Made by a program: the position numbers and the translations under genes. This document shows positions 38,893 through 47,100 of a stretch of DNA of 51,526 bases, one piece after another. The stretch spans positions 1 to 51,526 of the forward strand of contig DASVCA010000160.1 in the NCBI GenBank assembly GCA_036381835.1, given 5' to 3'. Numbering within the stretch: position 1 is the stretch's first letter; each line of letters opens with the position of its first letter. The notes under the pieces are model-generated. The model ran no database searches. It was not told the origin of the DNA and saw nothing but the letters and a program-made list of their open reading frames with translations. The DNA comes from DASULK01 sp036381835. GTDB taxonomy: Bacteria; Actinomycetota; Actinomycetes; Mycobacteriales; Micromonosporaceae.

Positions 38893-41610
38893 CTAGCGCG
38901 GCACCACGTACGCAACCAGCCGCGGGTCGGAGTCACCGTCGTCACGCACGACGACGACGGCGTCCTTCACACGCGGGTGCCGCCGCAGCAGCGTGGCCAC
39001 CTCCTCCAACTCGATTCGGTACCCGCGAAGCTTGACCTGTGAGTCGGCCCGCCCGAGGAATTCGAATTCGCCGTCGCCGCGCAACCGCACCAGGTCGCCC
39101 GTGCGATAGAGCCGGTCACCACCGGTTTCGGGCGGTCCGGCCACGAACCGCTCATCGGTGAGTTCCGGCCGCCCCCGGTACCCGATCGCCACGCCTGCGC
39201 CTCCGATGCAGAGTTCGCCGGCTATCCCAGCGGGTAGCACCTGCCCCTCGGGGTCCAGCACCCACGCCGAGGTGTTGTCGATCGGACGGCCGATCGGTAC
39301 CGTCGTGCCTTCCGGTGCCGGCTCGACGCGACTCACCAACGACCACACCGTGGTCTCCGTCGGGCCGTACATGTTCCACACCTCGTCGGCGAGCTCACCC
39401 AGCCGGTTGGCCAGCGACCTGGCCAGCGCCTCACCCCCGCACAACGCCAGCCGTAGTCGCATGGTCGGTGGCGCGAGCTCCGCGACCTGCTGCCACGTCA
39501 CCGGCGTCGCCTGCATCACGGTGACGCCGTGCTCCTCGATCAGGCCGGTCAGACGCTGCGGGTCGCGGGCGTCCTCCGCCGAAGCGATCACGATCCGCGC
39601 GCCGACCGTCAACGGTAGGAACAGCTCGAGCACCGAGATGTCGAACGACGGGCTGGTCAGTGCCAGCACCACGTCGTCGGCGGTCATGCCGGGCCGATGT
39701 GCCATGGAGTTGAGGAAGTTCACGACGCCGCGATGAGGCACCTCGACGCCCTTCGGCTCCCCGGTCGAGCCAGACGTGTAGATGAGATACGCGAGATCCG
39801 ACGGGCTGCTGCCGGGACATCCGGTCAGCGTCGCCCCCACCGTCGGCCCGGAGGATGCGTCCGCGACGTCCTCGACGAGCAGCACGGGCACGCCCAACGT
39901 GTCGAGGTAGTCGGCAGTCGCGCCTCGAACGCTGACGATCGCCGATGCGCCCGCATCGCGCAGGACGAACTCCACTCGCCGGCGCGGATAGCTCGGATCG
40001 ACAGGAAGATAGGCGGCACCGACCTGCCAGCTGGCGAGCATGGCTACCAGAGCTTCGATCGAGCGGTCGACGTGCACGGCCACGACCGAACCCGTTCCGA
40101 CGCCGTGCGCACGGAAGCGCTGCGCGAGCTTCGCGGCCGCCCGGCCGAGCTCCTCGTAGGTCAGGGTGGCGCGCCGGTCGGTGACCGCCGGGGCCTGCGG
40201 GGTGGCGGCCAGCTGCGCCACGACGAGATCGAGGGCGGTGCCGACGTCGGGGATCGGCGCGGCCGGGGGCGCGCACAGGGCGGTCAGTCGGCTCCGCTGC
40301 GCCTCATCGAGGAGCCGGAGCCGATCGACCCGAGTGTCGGGTGCCGCGATGCCGTCACGGAGCAGCGTGGTCATGTGGTCGAGCAGCAGCCCGGGCAGGT
40401 GCTCGTCGTAGATGTCCGCGCTGCACGCCAACCCCATTGTGGTTGCGCCGTCCGGCGCGTCTACCACTGCCAGCTCGAGGTCGGTCTGGACCAGCTTGGC
40501 CGCCACAGGCAGCCGCCGGCACTCCAGCTCCACGGCGTCGGCGAACGGCTGCGGCGAGCGCGTGGCGTGGTTGAACAGGACCTGGAACACCGGGGAGTAG
40601 GCCAGGCTGCGCTCTACGCCGAGCTCCGAGACCAGCGCCGCGAACGGCAGGTGCCGGTGTGCCAGGGCGCTCAGCATGGTGTTGCGGATGTGTTCGACAA
40701 GCTCGGCGAACGTCCACTCCGGTGTCACCTTGATCCGGAGCGGAAGCACATTCATGAACAGCCCGATCAGATGATTCAGTTCGGGGCGGTCACGCCCGGA
40801 AACCGGCATCCCGAGCATGATGTCGGATTGGCCGCTGTGTCTGCTGAGGGTGGCTGCCCAAGCAGCCGCCATGAGCATCGCGGGCGAGACATGGCGTTCC
40901 TTGGCGAAGGCGTGTAGCGCAGCGGCATCGTCGAGCCGACGCACCACCTCGTGCGCCAGCTGCGTCGGCCGGGCCGGCCGTGGGCGGGCGCCCGGCAGGC
41001 TGAACAAGGGCGGAGCGTCCTGCAGCAGATTCCGCCAGTAGGCAAGGTCCTCGTGCCACTTGCCTTCCCGGGCGGCCTGTCGTTCTCGGACCACGTGTCG
41101 AGCGAACGTGATGGGAAGTGCCGGGGGTGACCAGTCGGCGCCGTCCCGAAACGCGACGTAGGCGTCGGACAGGTCGTCGAAGAGCACCGCCGTGCTCCAA
41201 CCGTCGGCGACGATGTGGTGGACGATTACCACCAGGGCGTGCCGCTGCGGTCCGAGCTCGAACAGTATGGCTCGCAGCAGGGGCGATCGCGATATGTCGA
41301 AGACATCCTGGACCGCCGCGTCCACCCGCTCGGCAAGCTCCCCGGGTGAGGAAAGCTTCATCACCTCCATGACCGGGGGCGATTCGTCGTGGATCACGGC
41401 GTACGGTCGACCGTCCACGTCGTGAAAGCTCGTACGCAGCGGCGCGTGGCGGCCGATGACGGCCTGGAAGGCTCTGGCGAGGGCGGCCCGGTCGAGCGGG
41501 CCGACGAGTTCGTAGGCAATCGCGATGTTGTGCACGGGCCGCTGCGGCATGAGCTTCTCGAGGAGCCAGATCCGCTCCTGCCCGAAAGACAGGGCGCTCC
41601 TGAGTTCCAT
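38893..41610 (-). CDS. NRPS C-A protein with truncated adenylation domain (no A10, no PCP)
   Basis: This 905-residue protein carries a condensation domain with an intact HHIVADG (residues 131-137), then an adenylation domain with A3 YTSGSTGEPKG, A4 SFDISVLELFLPL, A5 NMYGPTETT, A7 YRTGDLVR and A8 ADSQVKLRGYRIE. It stops right after RLVAYVVPR, halfway through the small C-terminal subdomain, so the A10 lysine and carrier domain are absent. Hand-read specificity residues are D-I-L-Q-L-G-M-V-W, one change from the known glycine code DILQLGMIW. The missing piece is encoded just upstream as a separate gene (41623-42063), 12 bases away and in the same direction. Confidence 0.93.
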   Translation of the reverse strand: MELRSALSFGQERIWLLEKLMPQRPVHNIAIAYELVGPLDRAALARAFQAVIGRHAPLRTSFHDVDGRPYAVIHDESPPVMEVMKLSSPGELAERVDAAVQDVFDISRSPLLRAILFELGPQRHALVVIVHHIVADGWSTAVLFDDLSDAYVAFRDGADWSPPALPITFARHVVRERQAAREGKWHEDLAYWRNLLQDAPPLFSLPGARPRPARPTQLAHEVVRRLDDAAALHAFAKERHVSPAMLMAAAWAATLSRHSGQSDIMLGMPVSGRDRPELNHLIGLFMNVLPLRIKVTPEWTFAELVEHIRNTMLSALAHRHLPFAALVSELGVERSLAYSPVFQVLFNHATRSPQPFADAVELECRRLPVAAKLVQTDLELAVVDAPDGATTMGLACSADIYDEHLPGLLLDHMTTLLRDGIAAPDTRVDRLRLLDEAQRSRLTALCAPPAAPIPDVGTALDLVVAQLAATPQAPAVTDRRATLTYEELGRAAAKLAQRFRAHGVGTGSVVAVHVDRSIEALVAMLASWQVGAAYLPVDPSYPRRRVEFVLRDAGASAIVSVRGATADYLDTLGVPVLLVEDVADASSGPTVGATLTGCPGSSPSDLAYLIYTSGSTGEPKGVEVPHRGVVNFLNSMAHRPGMTADDVVLALTSPSFDISVLELFLPLTVGARIVIASAEDARDPQRLTGLIEEHGVTVMQATPVTWQQVAELAPPTMRLRLALCGGEALARSLANRLGELADEVWNMYGPTETTVWSLVSRVEPAPEGTTVPIGRPIDNTSAWVLDPEGQVLPAGIAGELCIGGAGVAIGYRGRPELTDERFVAGPPETGGDRLYRTGDLVRLRGDGEFEFLGRADSQVKLRGYRIELEEVATLLRRHPRVKDAVVVVRDDGDSDPRLVAYVVPR

Positions 41611-41622
41611 GACACCCTCCCG

Positions 41623-42063
41623 CTAAGCCCGCTCTGCAGACATTGCCCGGTCCGTCCGTTCTGACTGATCCTCGGCTTCCCGGATGCGCTCCGCGAGCGC
41701 GGCTATCGTCGGGTGCTCGAACACGTCCCGCGCGGAAACCTTCACCCCGTAGGTCTTCCTGACCTGTGCGACGACGCGCATCACGAGCAGGGAGTTGCCG
41801 CCCAGGCGGAAGAAGTCGTCGTGGACACCGATCTCGTCTCGGCGCAGCAGCTCGCACCAGACAGCGGCGAGCGCTCGCTCCAGCCCGTCGCGCGGCGGTT
41901 CGGTCGACTGGGTCGCGGTCGCGGGTAGCCGGGGTGCCGGCAGGGCGTTGACATCCACCTTACGGTTCGGTGTCTGCGGCAGTTCATCGAGTACGACGAT
42001 CGCTGACGGCACCATGTAGTCGGGCAGAAACTGGCGTAGGTATCGGAGCAGCTCCTCGTCCAA
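41623..42063 (-). CDS. A10 fragment-PCP protein (detached end of an adenylation domain plus carrier)
   Basis: This 146-residue protein begins with the end of an adenylation domain, DEELLRYLRQFLPDYMVPS, including the A10 motif PNRKVD with the catalytic lysine (Lys35). A full carrier domain follows, with phosphopantetheine site LGGNSL at Ser91. Its first residues continue exactly where the C-A protein ends. TTG at 42063 is chosen because AGGGGG lies nine bases upstream; an ATG at 42120 (165 residues) lacks a ribosome site but is possible. It should complete the glycine-type A domain in trans and carry the loaded residue. The C-A gene starts 12 bases downstream behind GGGAGGG. Confidence 0.82.
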   Translation of the reverse strand: MDEELLRYLRQFLPDYMVPSAIVVLDELPQTPNRKVDVNALPAPRLPATATQSTEPPRDGLERALAAVWCELLRRDEIGVHDDFFRLGGNSLLVMRVVAQVRKTYGVKVSARDVFEHPTIAALAERIREAEDQSERTDRAMSAERA

Positions 42064-42250
42064 CGTGGTCGACCCCCTCAGCGACGACTCCCGCTGTCCA
42101 GCCGCTCCAACCACGCGCATGCCGTGTGGTCGTGCACACGGGCGGAGTTTCGTGAAGCCTCGACGGATAGCAATGTGAATCTTGCCGCAGCGGCGACCAC
42201 GAGGCAAGACGTGCCCGGACGCGGACGGCGGCGGCCGGAGGCGGGTGTCG

Positions 42251-42580
42251 TCAGCCGGTTTCCGCTGCGGACGTGTCGTCACCCCGATCGGCGATGATCG
42301 CCGTAGCGGCGAGCGACCGCATGTCAGGCTGATCGAAGACATCCTCGACATGCAAGCGGTAGCCGGCCGCGGTGACCATCGTTATCAGCCGGAAGGCCGC
42401 GAGCGAGTTTCCACCCAGATCGAAGAAGTTGTCCTCAGGTGTCACGGGGTGCTTGAAGATCGCATGTCCGGCTCGTAGGACAGCGGCCAGTGCCCCGTCT
42501 TCGGAGGGATCAGGGCGGTTCTGGGCGTCGCGATGGTCAACGCCGGTCGATACAGCTGAGGTCTCGCCGCTCTCTGACAT
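42251..42580 (-). CDS. Free-standing peptidyl carrier protein
   Basis: This 109-residue carrier has the attachment site FFDLGGNSLAAFRL with Ser59, followed by VEDVFDQPDMRSLAATA, the usual helix 2-3 pattern. An N-terminal acidic leader of 25 residues and a short tail suggest a discrete protein that docks in trans. It is distinct from the PCP of the A10-PCP gene. The ATG at 42580 is divergent from the free C-domain gene. It may receive an amino acid from the Lys2-type A domain or from the aminoacyl donor of the cluster. Confidence 0.88.
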   Translation of the reverse strand: MSESGETSAVSTGVDHRDAQNRPDPSEDGALAAVLRAGHAIFKHPVTPEDNFFDLGGNSLAAFRLITMVTAAGYRLHVEDVFDQPDMRSLAATAIIADRGDDTSAAETG

Positions 42581-42701
42581 CCGTACTCTCTCGTCGCGCC
42601 CACCGCAACGGCGCCGGTTTGATCAGTGTTGATCACCCGATATGCTAGGCCCGCGCGGGCGGCTCGTCCACCCACGCCACAGCTACGAGTGGAGCGACGC
42701 G

Positions 42702-44051
42702 ATGCCCGCCGAGAAGATCCCACTACTGTCCGAGCAGGCCGACCGGCTGGCCTTCGGCGCGTGGACGGAGGAACACGGCCTCGGCGAGTACGTCCGAACC
42801 TTCGGCGGTGGTTTTCGGCTCATCGGACCCCTCGACGTCGAAGCGCTCCGGTCCAGCCTGACGACCCTGGTCGCGCGACACGAGGCGCTCCGCGTCTCCT
42901 TTCCCGACCGGGGCCGGTCGGGCTGCCAGATCGTTCAGCAGCCCAGCGGAGTCGACCTGGCGGAACGGGACCTGCGAGACGTCCCTGAGGACCGGCGTCT
43001 CACGGAAGCGGTCCAGGCCGCCGGCGCGTACCTGAGCCGCAACCCCGAGCTCGACGAGGGTCAACGGCTGCGCACCATGCTCGTCCGCCTCGGCGCGGAT
43101 GACCACATCCTGGCGCTGGCCGTGGATCATCTCGTCGCAGACGGCGGCTCGTTCGAGATCCTGGTCGACGAGCTGTGGACGTTGTACTCGGCCGCCGTAC
43201 GCGATGAGCGGCCGAAGCTACCCGAGCAGCGGTTCACCTACACCGACTTCGCGCGGTGGGAGGCTGACTGGCTGCGCAACGATCCGGAGCCCCGCCAGGC
43301 GATAGCCCGGACCGCCGAACTGCTCGACGGCATGGGCCTCAGCCCGTTGATCACCATCGACGGCATGAAGCGCGACACGAACCAGGACTACACGGTCGGC
43401 GCCGTGGGGGGCCGGTTCGTTGACGAGAGGTTCGAGCGGCTCACCGACCGTTGCCGGGAGGCTCGCATCACCCCCTTCGTGGCCCTGCTCTCGGCGTACC
43501 TGTGCGCCCTGCACTCGTGCGGCGGCCCGACGGATCTGGGACTGATGATCCCGATCAGCAGGCGGAACGGGGAGCACATGACCGACCTGGTCAGCATGCT
43601 GTCCACCCACACCACGATCCGGCTACGGCTGGACCCGACGCTTTCGTTCCGGGAGCTCACCCGGCAGGTGCGGTCGGTCGTGCTGGAGTCCTACCGACTG
43701 GGACAGGTCCCGGCACCGGAGGTCGCCGCCGCGCTCGCACCCCACATGCTCGGTCGGCTGTTTCTCCGGCCCAGCGTCTTCTTCGATGTCGCACCCTCCG
43801 GGTGGAGCGGCGAGCACCGACGGATCGGGGAACTAGCCGTTACACCGGTGGATGTACCCATCACCGTCAGGCATATCGAGAATCTGACGCTGTTCGCCTC
43901 CATCAGTGCGCAAGAGTTGGCCTTCACCCTGCTCTATCCGACAGACGTCTTCGAGAAGCGCGCCGTCGACGACCTGGTACGGGCGTTCACCACGGTTGTC
44001 GATCGGTACGCGCAGGAACCATCGACTCCGGTCCGTGCGCTAATCGCCTAG
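42702..44051 (+). CDS. Free-standing condensation domain protein
   Basis: This 449-residue protein has the C-domain fold: FRLIGPLDVEALRSSLTTLVARHEALR at the start, then DHLVADGGSFEILVDELWTLY, DFARWEADWL, and DLGLMIPISRRNGEHMTDLVSML near the C-terminal latch. The motif is DHLVADG (142-148) instead of HHxxxDG: the first histidine is aspartate, but the catalytic second histidine (His143) is kept. ATG at 42702 has GGAG eight bases before; an ATG at 42642 in frame has no such site. It runs opposite to all other NRPS genes, from a promoter shared with the PCP gene. It may condense an amine acceptor, such as an aminocyclitol, with a carrier-bound acyl group. Confidence 0.88.
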   Translation: MPAEKIPLLSEQADRLAFGAWTEEHGLGEYVRTFGGGFRLIGPLDVEALRSSLTTLVARHEALRVSFPDRGRSGCQIVQQPSGVDLAERDLRDVPEDRRLTEAVQAAGAYLSRNPELDEGQRLRTMLVRLGADDHILALAVDHLVADGGSFEILVDELWTLYSAAVRDERPKLPEQRFTYTDFARWEADWLRNDPEPRQAIARTAELLDGMGLSPLITIDGMKRDTNQDYTVGAVGGRFVDERFERLTDRCREARITPFVALLSAYLCALHSCGGPTDLGLMIPISRRNGEHMTDLVSMLSTHTTIRLRLDPTLSFRELTRQVRSVVLESYRLGQVPAPEVAAALAPHMLGRLFLRPSVFFDVAPSGWSGEHRRIGELAVTPVDVPITVRHIENLTLFASISAQELAFTLLYPTDVFEKRAVDDLVRAFTTVVDRYAQEPSTPVRALIA

Positions 44052-44126
44052 CGAGGCGACCTGACGGGGCGGGTCGTCGGACCCAGAACCGGCGCATCGG
44101 GGTCGACGGAGCCGGACGGTGAGGCC

Positions 44127-44159
44127 GCGGGGCGACCGGACCGAGTGCGATCGCCCCGC
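44127..44159. terminator. Hairpin between the free C-domain gene and the large NRPS gene
   Basis: GCGGGGCGA (44127-44135) and TCGCCCCGC (44151-44159) make a perfect nine-pair stem with a 15-base loop in the 118-base gap where the two genes converge. Confidence 0.6.
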
Positions 44160-44169
44160 AGACGGGTGA

Positions 44170-47100
44170 TCAGCCCGGTTCTTCGAGTGTCTGCCGGGCC
44201 TGGGCCCGGGCCCGCTGCCGCGCCGCACGTATCCGGTCGAGCCGCGTCCCTTGTTCTCCGCGTCCTCTGCTCGTGGCCGGCCGCGTCCCCTCTTCCGTCC
44301 CACCGGCGAGCGCCGCCGCCAGCTGCCGCAGGGTCGGATAGCGAAAGAGGTCGACCAGGCTCAACTCGCGGCCGAGCCGTTCCCGCAGAAGCTGGTGCAC
44401 GCGCAGCAGCGTCAGCGAATTACCCCCGAGGGCGAAGAAGGTGCGATCCGGGTCGACGGTGTCCAGATTCAAGACGGTTCGCCATACCTCCGCGAGCATC
44501 GCGACCAGCTCGCCCGGGGGTCGATCCCCGGCGGGCGCCGGCATCCGCGCCAGTAGCTCGGCCAACGCACGCCGGTCGGCCTTTCCGTTGGGTGTCAGCG
44601 GAAGCTCGTCGATGACGCAGATCTCGGCGGGAAGCATCGCCTGGGGCAACCGTTCGGCGAGGTGACGCTGCAACTCGACGGTCGACGTCGACCGGTCACG
44701 CAGCCGGACACCCACCACCGGCCGATCCCGGACGACCGTCACAGCGCAGTCCATGACCGCCGGATGCTCCGACAGGACCCGCTCTATCTCCGCGGGTTCG
44801 ACCCGGTAGCCGTCCACCGACAGCTGATCGTCGACGCGTCCCAGGAACTCCACGGACCCGTCCGGGCGCAACCGGCCGCGATCCCCGGTGCGGTAGAGCC
44901 GCAGGCCGGAATCGGGCACCCACGGGTCGTCGAGGAAACGTCGCTCGGTGAGTTCGGGTTCGTCGAGGTAGCCGTAGGACAGATACGGCCCGCGCACGTA
45001 GACCTCACCGATCTCGTTGGTGACCGCCTGCTTCGTCATCCCCATCCGCAGCACGCCCACCTCGGCGCTGGGGCTACCCGCGCCCAACGGAGGGTACGCT
45101 GCGCGCCCCGCCCCGAACTCGACGTCCAGATCCGTCACACTGATCCCCTGTGGCGTCTCGGTGGTGCCGTACAACCCGATCCGACGGGCGGCGGGAAAGA
45201 GCACCGTGGCCGTCCGGTGGTCGGCGGCCGTGACCGCGGCGCCGCCGAGCGCCACCAGTCGCACATCGGGAGCGGTCAGGCGCTCCGCCGTAGCCGCGGC
45301 CGCGAGAAGGCGCAGCATCGCCGGAGTGGCGTGCACGACGGTGATCCTGCGGTCGACGATCCACCGGACCAACGCCTCGGGCGTGGTGGCCTGGGCGGGT
45401 GGTAGGCAGCTGGTGGCGCCCAGCCAAAGCGGCAGCAGTGTCTCCCGCAGCAGCGGATCGTGTGACAGTCCGGCGAGCACGGAGAATCGGTCGGCCGGGC
45501 CGAGCGCGTACGCTTCCGCGTACCAGGTGAAGAAGGCGCCAAGCGGATCCTCTCCGCCGATGACGTACAGGGGACGGCCGGTGCTGCCCGAGGTCTGCAT
45601 GACGTACGCCGCACCCGGCTGAAGACGGCGCGAGGTCGTGCCGAGACCCGTCGGCCGGGGATCGGTTACCTGGCCGACGAGCGGCGTCCCGGCCTGTCGG
45701 CCCAACGACGTGGCGAGTCGGCCCGTCGTGCCGCTTGCCGAATGCAGGACCGCCGTCGGTCGCAGGAACTCGAGTGCCTCACCCACCCGACGCTCAGGGT
45801 GTGCCGGGTCGAGGACGATGAACGCGGCTCGCGTCTCCCAGGCGCCCAGCATCCCGACCACCAGATCGAGGGTCCGACCCGTCACCAACGCGACGATGCT
45901 CCCCGCGCCCGCACCGTGCGCGAGCAGCCGTCGCCCGGCGTTCCGTGCCGCGGCCGACAGTTCCCCGTAAGTCATCGCCCGGTCGTCCTGCTCGATCGCG
46001 GGCCGACCGCTGTCGACTGTGCGAATCCGGTCCAACAGACCGGTTCGAGGTGCGGGCGTCAGGGCCGGCGGACGACGCACCTCGGTGGTCAGCGGCACGT
46101 CGCCGACGAGTTCGTCCGGGTTCAGTGCGACGTGGTCGAGCACCGTCTCGGTCTGTGCCAACATCGCGGCTACCCGATCCGCCGCAAGGACGTCCGGGTT
46201 GTACACGAACCGCAGATGAATGCCGTCGGCGCTGTCCTCCACGTACGCGGTCAGGTCGAACAGCGCCCCGGCGAGCGGGGTCGGCCGCGGGCGGACCTGC
46301 GCCGTACCGAGCTCCAGCTGATGGGTCTGGTAGGAAAGCATGTTGAACCAGACGTCGAAGATCGGGTTGCGTCCCGGTTCCCGAAGCGGTGCGAGTTGCG
46401 CGACGAGCGTCTCGAACGGGACATGTGGATTGGCCAGTGCTCCCACCATACGTCGATGGGTTTGCGCCACCAGGCTGAGGAAGGACTCCCTGTCGTCCAC
46501 AACGCACGGCAGCACGATCGTGTTGTTGAAGAACCCGACGACGTTCTCGCTGCTGGCGCGGTCGCGGACGGCAAGCGGGACACCGACGTGGAAGCGGTCC
46601 CGGCTTCCCGAGCGGGAGAGCATCAGCGCGAATCCCGCCAGGAGGATGCTGAACAGCGACACCCCTTGTCGCCGGGCAAGGGCCCGTAGCGACGCGGCGG
46701 TCTCCGGCCGCAGCCGATCCGACACTTCCGCCGCGGTGAAGGTGACGGCGGCCGGCCGGTCGGGACGGACGGGCAACCGCAGCGGAGGGTGGAGGTGGTC
46801 GAGTTCCCGCAGCCAGTAGTCGAGCTCTTCCCGTATTCGAGCGCGCGCTTCATCGTCGCTGTCGGCCTCGACGAGATCGGCGAACTGCACCGGCAGGTCG
46901 GGCCACGCGGGATCGCTCCCGTCGAGGGCGGCGCGATATGCCACGGACAGGTCTCGTTTGAGCAGCTCCATGGACCAGCCGTCGGTGACCAGGTGATGCA
47001 CGACGAGCAGCAGCACGTGGCGGTTCTCGCCGAGGGCGTATAACACCGCCCGCCAGAGCGGCCCGGAGCGCAGGTCGAAGGGACGGGTGACGGCCTCGGT

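Noticed and set aside
42120..42351. Upstream extension of the A10-PCP gene to an ATG at 42351
   Set aside because: The added residues are Arg/Pro-rich without A-domain similarity and overlap the free PCP gene; similarity starts only near DEELLRYL.
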